A DNA stretch of 64,000 nucleotides. Origin: Streptomyces sp. NBC_00461 (GTDB lineage Bacteria > Actinomycetota > Actinomycetes > Streptomycetales > Streptomycetaceae). The first letter of the stretch is position 1, and every line of letters begins with the position of its first letter. Positions 43,088 to 51,721 of the stretch are shown here, piece after piece. The translations under genes and the position numbers were made by a program. Location of the stretch: assembly GCF_036013935.1 (NCBI RefSeq), contig NZ_CP107902.1, forward strand, positions 6,357,001 through 6,421,000, written 5' to 3'. The notes beneath the pieces were generated by a model. That model searched no databases, was not told the DNA's origin, and saw nothing but the letters and a program-made list of their open reading frames with translations.

Positions 43088-45069
43088 TCGTACAGCTCCT
43101 CTTCGGCGAGGTACTTGACCAGCTCCTCCTTCTCGAAGAGGGCGAGCAGGTCGGCGCGGATGGATTCGGTGGTCTCGCGGGTGAGGGCGATCTGGCCGCG
43201 CACGGGGTCCGTGGCCGCCAACCCGCCCGTGGGATCGGTCAGTTGGCACAGCAGGTTGATCCGGCGCCACGTGCGGTCCATCGTCGGATGGTCCTCGCGG
43301 GTGTGGCCGCCGCGCGACTCGGTGCGCTCCAGCGCCGCCCGGGCCACGCACTCGCTGACCAGCAGCATGTTCCTGAGGTCCAGGGCGAGATGCCAGCCGG
43401 GGTTGAACTGGCGGTGCCCCTCGACACCGGCCCGGCGGGCCCGTACCCGAAGATCCGCCAGCTTCTCCAGCGCCTGCTCCATCTCGGCCTCGCGGCGGAT
43501 GATGCCGACGAGGTCGTTCATGGTCTGCTGGAGTTCCTGGTGGAGGGTGTACGGGTTCTCCGGCGGCCGTCCGTCCGCCCTGGCCGGCTCTCCCGGTGCG
43601 AGGCCCTCGGGGCCCTCGGCGGAGAAGGGGCGCAGCGCCTCCGCGGCCGCCGTGTCGACCTGGACCTCGTCGACGGCGGGCCGTTCGAAGGCCAGGGCCG
43701 CCGCGTGTTCGGCCGCGTGCCAGCCCGCCCGGCGCCCGAACACCAGCAGGTCGGACAGGGAGTTCCCGCCCAGGCGGTTCGAGCCGTGCATGCCGCCCGC
43801 CACCTCACCGGCCGCGAACAGCCCCGGCACGCCGCGTGCGGCGGCCGTGTCGGACTCGACCGCGATGCCGCCCATCACGTAGTGACAGGTCGGCCCGACC
43901 TCCATCGCCTCGGCCGTGATGTCCACGTCCGCCAGCTCCTTGAACTGGTGGTACATGGACGGCAGCCGGCGCTTGATGACCTCGGCGGGCATACGGGTCG
44001 AGACGTCGAGGAAGACGCCGCCGTGCGGGGAGCCGCGGCCCGCCTTGACCTCGGAGTTGATCGCACGGGCGACCTCGTCGCGGGGGAGCAGCTCGGGCGG
44101 ACGCCGGTTGTTGTCCGGGTCCTCGTACCAGCGGTCGCCCTCCTCCTCCGACTCCGCGTACTTCTCCTTGAAGACGTCGGGGACGTAGTCGAACATGAAG
44201 CGATTCCCGTCGGAGTTCCTGAGCACCCCGCCGTCGCCGCGGACGGACTCGGTGACGAGGATGCCCTTGACCGACGGCGGCCAGACCATGCCGGTCGGGT
44301 GGAACTGCACGAACTCCATGTTCAGCAGCGGCGCCCCGGCCAGCAGGGCGAGCGCGTGCCCGTCGCCCGTGTACTCCCACGAGTTCGACGTCACCTTGAA
44401 GGACTTGCCGATGCCGCCGGTCGCGATCACCACGGACGGGGCTTCCAGGACGAAGAAACGGCCGGTCTCGCGCTCGTAGCCGAAGACGCCGGAGACGCGG
44501 CTGCCCGCGGTGGAGCCGCTGTCGGGCACGGTCTTGAGGATCCTGGTGACCGTGCACTCCTGGAAGACCTTCAGACGGGACTCGTAGTCGCCGGTCTCCC
44601 GCTTGTCCTCCTGCTGCAGCGAGACGATCTTCTGCTGCAGCGTGCGGATCAGCTCCAGGCCCGTACGGTCGCCGACGTGCGCGAGACGCGGGTACTCGTG
44701 GCCGCCGAAGTTGCGCTGGGAGATCTTCCCTTCCTTCGTACGGTCGAAGAGGGCGCCCCAGGTCTCCAGCTCCCACACCCGGTCCGGGGCCTCCTGCGCG
44801 TGCAGCTCGGCCATCCGCCACTGGTTGAGGAACTTGCCGCCGCGCATGGTGTCGCGGAAGTGGACCTGCCAGTTGTCGTGCTCGTTGACATTGGCCATGG
44901 CCGCCGCGATGCCGCCTTCGGCCATCACCGTGTGCGCCTTGCCGAACAACGACTTGCAGATCACGGCCGTACGGGCACCCCGCTCGCGCGCCTCGATGGC
45001 GGCGCGGAGGCCCGCGCCCCCGGCACCGACCACGACGACGTCCCACTCCTGCCGGTCGACCACGGACAT
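43084..45069 (-). CDS. sdhA: Succinate dehydrogenase flavoprotein subunit
   Basis: A 661-residue flavoprotein. The dinucleotide fold VVVVGAGGAGLRAAIEA (about 11-27) and the FAD-linking segment KAHTVMAEGGIAAA are present, as are the substrate-site FGGHEYPRLAHVGDRTG, the HPTGMVWPPSVKG segment and HGSNRLGGNSLSDLLVFGRRAG. Its length and sequence type fit the Sdh1-like enzymes of actinobacteria rather than the shorter SdhA of the classical sdhCDAB operon. It oxidises succinate to fumarate, which feeds the fumarases encoded 30 kb away. It lies 18 bp after the membrane subunit gene and overlaps sdhB. Confidence 0.95.
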   Translation of the reverse strand: MSVVDRQEWDVVVVGAGGAGLRAAIEARERGARTAVICKSLFGKAHTVMAEGGIAAAMANVNEHDNWQVHFRDTMRGGKFLNQWRMAELHAQEAPDRVWELETWGALFDRTKEGKISQRNFGGHEYPRLAHVGDRTGLELIRTLQQKIVSLQQEDKRETGDYESRLKVFQECTVTRILKTVPDSGSTAGSRVSGVFGYERETGRFFVLEAPSVVIATGGIGKSFKVTSNSWEYTGDGHALALLAGAPLLNMEFVQFHPTGMVWPPSVKGILVTESVRGDGGVLRNSDGNRFMFDYVPDVFKEKYAESEEEGDRWYEDPDNNRRPPELLPRDEVARAINSEVKAGRGSPHGGVFLDVSTRMPAEVIKRRLPSMYHQFKELADVDITAEAMEVGPTCHYVMGGIAVESDTAAARGVPGLFAAGEVAGGMHGSNRLGGNSLSDLLVFGRRAGWHAAEHAAALAFERPAVDEVQVDTAAAEALRPFSAEGPEGLAPGEPARADGRPPENPYTLHQELQQTMNDLVGIIRREAEMEQALEKLADLRVRARRAGVEGHRQFNPGWHLALDLRNMLLVSECVARAALERTESRGGHTREDHPTMDRTWRRINLLCQLTDPTGGLAATDPVRGQIALTRETTESIRADLLALFEKEELVKYLAEEELYE

Positions 45070-45087
45070 CAGAAAGCCCCACCCAAT

Positions 45088-45909
45088 CTAGAAGAAGCGC
45101 GGATCGTCGAAGGCGCCCGAGGCGACCAGATAGACGTAGAAGTCGGCGAGCGCCACGCTCACCAACGACGCCCAGGCGAGCAGCATGTGACGGGCATTCA
45201 GTTTCCCGACGAACTGCCAGGCCTTGTAGCGCACGGGATGCTTGGAGAAGTGCTTGAGCTTGCCGCCGACGATGTGCCGGCAGGAGTGGCAGGAGATCGT
45301 GTACGCCCAGATCAGCGTGATGTTGATCAGGAACACGACGGTGCCGAGGCCCATGTGGCCCCAGTTCTCGTCCGTGTCCCGGAAGGACAGCACCGTGTCG
45401 TACGACAGCACGCAGGCGACCAGGATCGCGGCGTAGAAGAAGTACCGGTGGATGTTCTGCAGGATCAGCGGGAACCGGGTCTCGCCGGTGTACTTCTTGT
45501 GCGGCTCGGCCACCGCGCAGGCCGGCGGGGACGCCCAGAAGCCCCGGTAGTAGGCCTTGCGGTAGTAGTAGCAGGTCAGGCGGAAGCCCAGCGGGAAGAT
45601 CAGGATGATGATCGCCGGGGAGATCCCCCACCAGCTGCCGAAGAGGTCGGCGTTCGGGCCCGAGGGCATGTTCTTGCAGTTCTCCGCCAGACACGGCGAG
45701 TAGAACGGCGAGACATACGGCGCCGAGTAGTAGTCCGCGTTCGCGAAGGCCCGCCATGTCGAGTACACGATGAAGGCCAGCAGACCGGCCGCGGTGACGG
45801 CCGGGGCCAGCCACCAGCGGTCGGTCCGCAGATGCGGGGCGTCGATCGCGGCGCGCGTACCGGTCCGTACGCCGCCGCTGTTCAGATGTGGTTCCGTACC
45901 AGTGGCCAA
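45088..45909 (-). CDS. sdhC: Succinate dehydrogenase membrane (cytochrome b-like) subunit
   Basis: About 273 residues if it starts at TTG 45909 (GGAG 7 nt upstream); the open frame extends to 46104 but there it overlaps the upstream small gene. Five or more membrane helices: WWLAPAVTAAGLLAFIVYS, SPAIIILIFPLGFRLTCYYY, HRYFFYAAILVACVLSYD, LGTVVFLINITLIWAYTIS and LLAWASLVSVALADFYVYLV. Conserved Cys/His residues (CHSCRHIVGG, NIHRYFF, NARHM) may bind heme. It is the single large anchor of an Sdh1-type complex, in place of separate SdhC and SdhD proteins. Fused helices and the operon order support the assignment. Confidence 0.85.
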   Translation of the reverse strand: MATGTEPHLNSGGVRTGTRAAIDAPHLRTDRWWLAPAVTAAGLLAFIVYSTWRAFANADYYSAPYVSPFYSPCLAENCKNMPSGPNADLFGSWWGISPAIIILIFPLGFRLTCYYYRKAYYRGFWASPPACAVAEPHKKYTGETRFPLILQNIHRYFFYAAILVACVLSYDTVLSFRDTDENWGHMGLGTVVFLINITLIWAYTISCHSCRHIVGGKLKHFSKHPVRYKAWQFVGKLNARHMLLAWASLVSVALADFYVYLVASGAFDDPRFF

Positions 45910-45928
45910 CTCATGACTCCGGTCGGGT

Positions 45929-46219
45929 TCAGGGGGCGTGGCGGTCGCGGGCGCCGAGTCCTTCGTCGTCCGTGTCGATCCACAGCGAGGGGTCGTACGG
46001 GGTGTCGGGGATGGTGACGAGTTCGGGCTTGCGGGGCGCGCTCGGACTCGACGCGGTCTCGCGCAGGAGCGCGACGCTCTCACGCAGGTGATCCGCGTCG
46101 ACACGCACGCGGCGCATGTCCAGCCCGCCGCCGCCCAGCTGCTTCTCCAGGCGGCCCACGGACCGCGCCAGGTCGTCCAGGCAACGCTGTACTGCTGTCA
46201 GGTCGTCTTGCACGGACAT
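45929..46219 (-). CDS. Small conserved protein at the head of the sdh operon
   Basis: A 96-residue soluble protein starting MSVQDDLTAVQRCLDDLARSV. The first half is predicted helical, with a heptad-like pattern (LARSVGRLEKQLG, DHLRESVALLRE) that could form a coiled coil. The second half is Pro-rich and ends acidic (LVTIPDTPYDPSLWIDTDDE). It lies 19 bp before the sdhC start and is probably the first gene of the sdh transcript. I recognise no named family. It could be a regulator or assembly factor of the complex; that is inference from position. Confidence 0.7.
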   Translation of the reverse strand: MSVQDDLTAVQRCLDDLARSVGRLEKQLGGGGLDMRRVRVDADHLRESVALLRETASSPSAPRKPELVTIPDTPYDPSLWIDTDDEGLGARDRHAP

Positions 46220-46552
46220 GACGTGACCTCACTTCCATGGGCCGTCCGGCCCCAGGTGGCAACGTTCATGCGCCTGCGAGTGTTGCGCGTCACACCTGCC
46301 GGTGGGAAGGGATGTGCAGCGATTGGCGGATTGCATGCCTCCACTGCACGCCCGCAAGCGCTCTGTGTGCGCCGGGGGCGCACGTTACGCCGCACGAGTG
46401 GGCTTCCCCGCGCCTGTCGCCGTGTCGCCGCCGGTCGGCGGAACCTTTCCTCTTCAGTGGGGCCGTAGATCTGATCAACTCCAAAATACCGCCAAATGTG
46501 ATCAGACCCCACCCGTGTCATCGGCGGGAGCGGCTCCTCGGAGGTAGCAGAG
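46220..46552. other. Divergent control region between sdh operon and lipoprotein gene
   Basis: A 333-bp gap that must hold the sdh and lipoprotein promoters. An inverted repeat CTGATCA (46471-46477) ... TGATCAG (46499-46505), with a 21-bp A/T-richer spacer (CTCCAAAATACCGCCAAATG), lies 48-82 bp upstream of the lipoprotein start. I do not see a clear Rex box. GGAGGT at 46540-46545 is the lipoprotein Shine-Dalgarno. Confidence 0.55.
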
Positions 46553-48829
46553 ATGTCCCACGACGGCGTCGGACCCACGGCCGGGCCATGTCAGCCGCGG
46601 CGCGGCAGCGCCCCGAAGGGGCGCGGGGAACTGCGCGAGCAGCCACGACGTGCCCGCAGGCGATCCACGGCCGATCCCGGGTCTTCCCGCGGAGCGCTGC
46701 GCTCGGTCGCCTTCCTCACCGCAGGCGCGCTCGCCGTGTCCGCGCTCGCCGGCTGCAGCTCCGAGAACAAGGCGGGCAAGCCCCTCGCGGGGCCGGACTA
46801 CGCGCCCGCCGCCCGTGACCTGGTCGTCGACGGCGGCACGCTGCGCTGGGCCGTGGACGACGTGCCCGAGACCCTGAACACCTTCCAGTCGGACGCCGAC
46901 GCCGCCACGAGCCGTGTCGCGCAGGCGGTTCTGCCGTCCATGTACCGGCTCGACCAGAAGGGGCGGCCGGTACGCAACGCCGACTATCTGGAGTCCGCCA
47001 AGGTCGTGGACACCGAGCCCAAGCAGGTCGTGCTCTACAAGCTGAACCAGCAGGCCGTCTGGAGCGACGGCCGCGAGATCGGCGCCGCCGACTTCGCCGC
47101 CCAGTGGCGCGCCCTGTCCGGCAAGGACAGCGCGTACTGGACGGCCCGCAACGCCGGCTACGACCGCATCGAGAAGATCGAGCGCGGCGCCAACGACCTG
47201 CAGGTCAAGGTCACCTTCGCCCGGCCGTACGCCGACTGGCAGTCGCTGTTCTCGCCGCTGTACCCGAAGGACGTCATGGGTACGCCGGACGCCTTCAACG
47301 ACGGGGCGCGACGAAAGCTCAAGGTCACCGCTGGGCCCTTCGCCCTGAAGCAGGTCGACACCAAGAACGAGCAGGTCACCCTCGTCCGCAACCCGCGCTG
47401 GTGGGGCCGGCCCGCCAAGCTCGACGAGATCGACCTGAAGGCCGTACCGCTCGACAAGCGGGCCACGGCGCTGGCCGAGGGCAAGATCGACCTGGCCGAG
47501 ATCGACCCGTCCGACGCCGGGCACTTCGCCGTCGCCGACCGGGCCAAGGGCACGGGCACTCCCCTGATGGGTCCGGGCGGCCGCCGTGCCGCCGCGAAGG
47601 GCCTGGAGGACTTCGTGGTCCGCAAGTCGCTGGAGCCCGCCTACACCCAGCTCGCCCTCAACGGCTCCACGGGACCCCTCGCGGACGAGCGCGTCCGGCG
47701 CGCCGTGGCCCGCGCCCTCGACCGCGCGGCCCTCGCCGAGGCCGTCCTCAAGCCGCTCGGCCTGCCCGCGGTGCCCGTCGGCAGCCACCTCGCGCTGTCC
47801 GGGCAGGCCGCCTACGCCGACAGCAGCGGTGCGCTCGGCGGTCAGGACACCGCGGAGGCGCAGGCGCTGCTCGCGGACGCCGGATGGGTGCGCGGCGGTC
47901 CGGTCAAGGAGCAGCAGGAGAAGGCCGAGAAAGCCGAGAAGGCCGCCGGCGCCAAGGGCAAGAAGGCCGAGCACGATTCCGAGGGCGGCGACGACGGGAC
48001 GTACATCGTCGGCGAGGACGACAAGAGCGGGGACACCGGGGACATCGGGGACACCAAGAACGGGGACAGCCGGGACGGGGACGGCAAGGACCCCAAGGAC
48101 CACGCTAAGAAGCACGAGAACGCGAAGGGCGGCGAGGGGAGCGGTAAGCACCTCGCGGACGGCGGTCAGTACGCCGAGCAGCGGGTGATGCAGGGCGGCG
48201 CGCCCGGCGCCTACGCCCCCAAGGGCACCGCGGTCCCCGCGGGCGCCGCGGCCGGGACGCTGGCCAAGGACGGCAAGCCGCTCAGCCTCCGTTTCGTACT
48301 GCCGTCGGGCGCCGGCTCGGAAGTCCTGCGGACCGTGGCCGACCGGATCAGCCGCATGCTGCAGCGGGTCGGCATCACCACGCAGATCACGAAGGTCGCC
48401 GACGAGAGCTACTTCAAGGACCACATCGCGTCCGGGCAGTTCGACCTCGCCCTGTACTCCTGGCCCGCCTCCGCCTTCCCGGCCACGGACGCCCGGCCCA
48501 TCTACGCCAAGCCGGTCCCGGCCGCCGACGGCTCCCTCGACGTCGAGCAGAACTACACCCGCATCGGCACCGACCAGGTCGACCAGCTCTTCGACCGGGC
48601 CGTCGCCACCCTGGACGGCGACGACAACCGCGCCCTGATCCGCAAGGCCGACTCCCGCATCTGGGCCGCCGCCGGCTCCATCCCCCTCTACCAGCGCCCC
48701 CAGCTGACGGCCGCGAAGAAGAGCGTGGTGAACGCGGGCTCCTTCGGCTTCCAGACGCCGGTCTACGAGAACATGGGCTTCCTGCAGAAGGGCGCGAAGC
48801 CGTCGGCGAGCCCTTCGACCGGCAACTGA
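46553..48829 (+). CDS. Peptide ABC transporter substrate-binding lipoprotein (family 5)
   Basis: A 758-residue SBP_bac_5 protein. ATG 46553 has GGAGGT 7 nt upstream, and no other in-frame start lies before the signal peptide. The lipobox ALAGC puts the lipidated Cys at about 68, so the cytoplasmic n-region is unusually long (about 50 residues); residues 17-37 of it are encoded by dispersed repeat B. The binding domain has KLNQQAVWSDGREIGAADF and RNPRWWGRPAKLDEI typical of DppA/OppA. A highly charged insert (about 450-550, Lys/Glu then Asp/Gly) splits the domain. It has no transporter genes beside it, so it may be an orphan that feeds another importer. Confidence 0.88.
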   Translation: MSHDGVGPTAGPCQPRRGSAPKGRGELREQPRRARRRSTADPGSSRGALRSVAFLTAGALAVSALAGCSSENKAGKPLAGPDYAPAARDLVVDGGTLRWAVDDVPETLNTFQSDADAATSRVAQAVLPSMYRLDQKGRPVRNADYLESAKVVDTEPKQVVLYKLNQQAVWSDGREIGAADFAAQWRALSGKDSAYWTARNAGYDRIEKIERGANDLQVKVTFARPYADWQSLFSPLYPKDVMGTPDAFNDGARRKLKVTAGPFALKQVDTKNEQVTLVRNPRWWGRPAKLDEIDLKAVPLDKRATALAEGKIDLAEIDPSDAGHFAVADRAKGTGTPLMGPGGRRAAAKGLEDFVVRKSLEPAYTQLALNGSTGPLADERVRRAVARALDRAALAEAVLKPLGLPAVPVGSHLALSGQAAYADSSGALGGQDTAEAQALLADAGWVRGGPVKEQQEKAEKAEKAAGAKGKKAEHDSEGGDDGTYIVGEDDKSGDTGDIGDTKNGDSRDGDGKDPKDHAKKHENAKGGEGSGKHLADGGQYAEQRVMQGGAPGAYAPKGTAVPAGAAAGTLAKDGKPLSLRFVLPSGAGSEVLRTVADRISRMLQRVGITTQITKVADESYFKDHIASGQFDLALYSWPASAFPATDARPIYAKPVPAADGSLDVEQNYTRIGTDQVDQLFDRAVATLDGDDNRALIRKADSRIWAAAGSIPLYQRPQLTAAKKSVVNAGSFGFQTPVYENMGFLQKGAKPSASPSTGN
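46602..46661 (+). repeat. Dispersed repeat B inside the lipoprotein coding sequence
   Basis: The sequence contains GCGCCCCGAAGGGGCGC (46608-46624), a 7-bp stem with a 3-nt loop, followed by GGGGAACTGCGCGA and CCACGACGTGCCCGCAGGCGA. I recall this block as a frequent intergenic repeat in Streptomyces. Here it lies in frame between the start codon and the signal peptide of the lipoprotein. Confidence 0.7.
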
Positions 48830-48862
48830 AGCTCAGTTCGTCCTCAGATCTCTTGCCGTGTC

Positions 48863-48916
48863 ACGCCCGGCGCCCGCACGATGATCATCAGTGATCGTGG
48901 TGCGGGCGCCGGGCGT
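48863..48916. terminator. Long hairpin between two lipoprotein genes
   Basis: A perfect 17-bp stem (48863-48879 with 48900-48916) closes a 20-nt loop, 34 bp after the stop of the peptide-binding lipoprotein and 30 bp before the start of the next lipoprotein. It probably terminates the first transcript. Confidence 0.8.
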
Positions 48917-48946
48917 CCGTCTTCGGGGGAAACGAGGGGTCGGCTC

Positions 48947-49627
48947 ATGCACGGCACGACACGACGGACCTGGGCGGCGGGACTGGCCGGGGTGGCGCTG
49001 GTGGCGGGGCTCACGGGTTGTAGCGGGGACGGCGACGGCAGGGCGGCCGCGGCCGCCAGGAGCAGTGCCCCGGCCGTGGCCAAGGCCTGTACGGACGGCA
49101 CGTTCACCTGGTCCGCCGTCAAGAAGACGGAGAAGCTGACCGGTGTCTCCGGGGTGCAGTCGTTGGGCAAGGGCGGCGGCACGCTGTCGGGTCCGCTTGA
49201 GCGGGTGTACACCCCGCGGGCGTCGGTGAAGGCCTCGGGGCCGGCCGTCTCCCCGGCGGAGGTCCTCTTCTCGCTGGGCAAGAAGATCGGCGAGATCCAG
49301 TCGGACGCCCGCACCCTCGCGGAGGCGGACGGCGGCGAAACATGGAGCTTCACCGACGTGAACGTCAAGCCCCCGTCGCTCGACGGGGGCCGCATCACGG
49401 TCAAGGACGCCGGGGAGAACGTGGAGTACGCCGGGGTGCGCGAGGTGGCGGGTGACTTCAACTACACCTGCCCGGGCGGTACGACGACCAAGGGGCGTGC
49501 ACGGACCTGGCAGGTGGACATGGCCGGCGTCCTCGACTGCCAGGAGGGCGTCGACGACGCCGGCATCGCCCTTCAGGCCGCCCGGCACTCATGCGAACCC
49601 GGCTCGCCGGCCACCCGGAGCGCCTGA
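48947..49627 (+). CDS. Putative lipoprotein of unknown function
   Basis: A 226-residue lipoprotein starting at ATG 48947 with GAGGGG 7 nt upstream. The signal peptide (MHGTTRRTWAAGLAGVALVA) ends in the lipobox GLTGC, lipidated Cys at about 25. The mature domain has further cysteines in ACTDGTF, YTCPGG, LDCQEG and HSCEPG, enough for two disulfides. It starts with KACTDGTFTWSAVKKTEKLTGVSGVQSLG. No family is recognised. It lies between an orphan peptide-binding protein and typA, on the same strand, and may have its own promoter near the long hairpin. Confidence 0.8.
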   Translation: MHGTTRRTWAAGLAGVALVAGLTGCSGDGDGRAAAAARSSAPAVAKACTDGTFTWSAVKKTEKLTGVSGVQSLGKGGGTLSGPLERVYTPRASVKASGPAVSPAEVLFSLGKKIGEIQSDARTLAEADGGETWSFTDVNVKPPSLDGGRITVKDAGENVEYAGVREVAGDFNYTCPGGTTTKGRARTWQVDMAGVLDCQEGVDDAGIALQAARHSCEPGSPATRSA

Positions 49628-49762
49628 CCCCCGGCTGCCCGGCGAGCCGCCGCCGCAGCGGCCCCGTACCATGGGGTGAGGCCGTGGCGTGTCCAGCCCG
49701 GCAGGGTCCGCGTAACACAGACGTACGCGTCGGCCTTCCTCACACTCCAGGAGTACGCCTTC

Positions 49763-51670
49763 ATGGCCACGCGCCACGACATCCGCAACGTCGCTATCGT
49801 CGCCCACGTCGACCACGGCAAGACGACCCTCGTCGACGCAATGCTGAAGCAGGCCGGTGCCTTCGCGGCGCACGCCGCCGAGTCGCTCGACGACCGAATG
49901 ATGGACTCGAACGACCTGGAGCGTGAGAAGGGCATCACGATCCTGGCCAAGAACACGGCCGTGAAGTACCACCCGAAGGATGGCGGCGACGTCATCACCA
50001 TCAACATCATCGACACCCCGGGCCACGCCGACTTCGGTGGCGAGGTCGAGCGCGGTCTGTCGATGGTGGACGCGGTGGTCCTGCTGGTCGACGCCTCCGA
50101 GGGCCCGCTGCCCCAGACCCGCTTCGTGCTGCGCAAGGCGCTCCAGCAGCGCCTGCCGGTCATCCTCTGCATCAACAAGACCGACCGCCCGGACTCCCGG
50201 ATCGACGAGGTCGTCAACGAGACCTACGACCTCTTCCTGGACCTGGACGCGGACGAGGAGCAGATCGAGTTCCCCATCGTCTACGCGTGTGCGCGTGACG
50301 GCGTGGCCTCGCTGACCAAGCCCGAGGACGGCACCGTCCCGCAGGACAGCGACAGCCTGGAGCCCTTCTTCTCCACGATCCTGTCGCACGTCCCGGCCCC
50401 CCAGTTCGACGAGGAGGCCCCGCTCCAGGCGCACGTCACCAACCTGGACGCCGACAACTTCCTCGGCCGTATCGCGCTGCTCCGCGTCGAGCAGGGCGAG
50501 CTGCGCAAGGGCCAGACCGTCACGTGGATCAAGCGTGACGGCACGATGTCCGCCGTCCGCATCACCGAGCTGCTGATGACCGAGGCGCTCACCCGCAAGC
50601 CGGCCGAGAAGGCGGGCCCCGGTGACATCTGCGCGGTCGCCGGTATCTCCGACATCATGATCGGCGAGACCCTGGCCGACCCGGAGAACCCGATCCCGCT
50701 GCCGCTGATCACGGTCGACGAGCCGGCGATCTCGATGACCATCGGCACCAACACCTCGCCGCTGGTCGGCCGTGGCGGTACCGGCAAGGGCGCCGACAAC
50801 AAGGCCGCCGTCAAGGACCGCAAGGTCACGGCCCGTCAGGTCAAGGACCGCCTGGACCGCGAGCTGATCGGTAACGTCTCCCTGCGCGTGCTCGACACCG
50901 AGCGTCCGGACGCCTGGGAGGTCCAGGGCCGTGGTGAGCTGGCGCTCGCCATCCTGGTCGAGCAGATGCGGCGCGAGGGCTTCGAGCTGACCATCGGCAA
51001 GCCGCAGGTCGTCACCAAGGACGTCGAGGGCAAGGTCTACGAGCCGGTCGAGCGCATGACGATCGACGTGCCCGAGGAGCACATGGGCGCGGTCACGCAG
51101 CTCATGGGCGTTCGCAAGGGCCGGATGGACAACATGTCCAACCACGGCTCGGGTTGGGTCCGCATGGAGTTCGTGGTTCCCTCCCGCGGCCTGATCGGCT
51201 TCCGTACCGAGTTCCTCACCCAGACCCGCGGCACGGGCATCGGCCACTCCATCCACGAGGGCCACGAACCGTGGTTCGGCACGCTCACGACCCGTAACAA
51301 CGGCTCGCTGGTCGCCGACCGCTCCGGTGCCGTCACGGCCTTCGCGATGACGAACCTCCAGGAGCGCGGCGTGCTGTTCACCGACCCCGGCACCGAGGTG
51401 TACGAGGGCATGATCGTCGGCGAGAACTCGCGCTCCGACGACATGGACGTGAACATCACCAAGGAGAAGAAGCTCACGAACATGCGGTCCTCCTCGGCCG
51501 ACTCGTTCGAGGCGATCGTCCCGCCGCGCAAGCTCTCGCTGGAGCAGTCGCTGGAGTTCTGCCGCGACGACGAGTGCGTCGAGGTCACCCCGGAGGCGGT
51601 CCGCATCCGCAAGGTGAACCTGGACGCCCGCGAGCGCGCCCGCGCGGCGAGCCGCGCCAAGAACGGCTGA
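49763..51670 (+). CDS. typA: Ribosome-binding translational GTPase TypA/BipA
   Basis: A 635-residue TypA starting MATRHDIRNVAIVAHVDHGKTT at ATG 49763, with AGGAG 9 nt upstream; upstream in-frame codons are leader. The G domain has VAHVDHGKTT, REKGITI, DTPGHADFGGEVE and NKTDRPDSR. Domain II, the EF-G-like domain III and V (ELALAILVEQMRREGFEL, GFRTEFLTQTRGTG) and the TypA-specific C-terminal domain (LFTDPGTEVYEGMIVGENSRSDDMDVN) follow. It binds 70S ribosomes in the factor site and supports growth under stress. A terminator follows the stop codon. Confidence 0.97.
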   Translation: MATRHDIRNVAIVAHVDHGKTTLVDAMLKQAGAFAAHAAESLDDRMMDSNDLEREKGITILAKNTAVKYHPKDGGDVITINIIDTPGHADFGGEVERGLSMVDAVVLLVDASEGPLPQTRFVLRKALQQRLPVILCINKTDRPDSRIDEVVNETYDLFLDLDADEEQIEFPIVYACARDGVASLTKPEDGTVPQDSDSLEPFFSTILSHVPAPQFDEEAPLQAHVTNLDADNFLGRIALLRVEQGELRKGQTVTWIKRDGTMSAVRITELLMTEALTRKPAEKAGPGDICAVAGISDIMIGETLADPENPIPLPLITVDEPAISMTIGTNTSPLVGRGGTGKGADNKAAVKDRKVTARQVKDRLDRELIGNVSLRVLDTERPDAWEVQGRGELALAILVEQMRREGFELTIGKPQVVTKDVEGKVYEPVERMTIDVPEEHMGAVTQLMGVRKGRMDNMSNHGSGWVRMEFVVPSRGLIGFRTEFLTQTRGTGIGHSIHEGHEPWFGTLTTRNNGSLVADRSGAVTAFAMTNLQERGVLFTDPGTEVYEGMIVGENSRSDDMDVNITKEKKLTNMRSSSADSFEAIVPPRKLSLEQSLEFCRDDECVEVTPEAVRIRKVNLDARERARAASRAKNG

Positions 51671-51692
51671 CACGCACCGTTCCACGAAGCTG

Positions 51693-51721
51693 CCGGGCAC
51701 TCCGCAACGCGGGGTGCCCGG
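51693..51721 (+). terminator. Hairpin terminator after typA
   Basis: A 13-bp stem with one wobble (51693-51705 with 51709-51721) closes a 3-nt loop and is followed by TCTTCTGTT, 22 bp after the typA stop codon. Confidence 0.85.
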
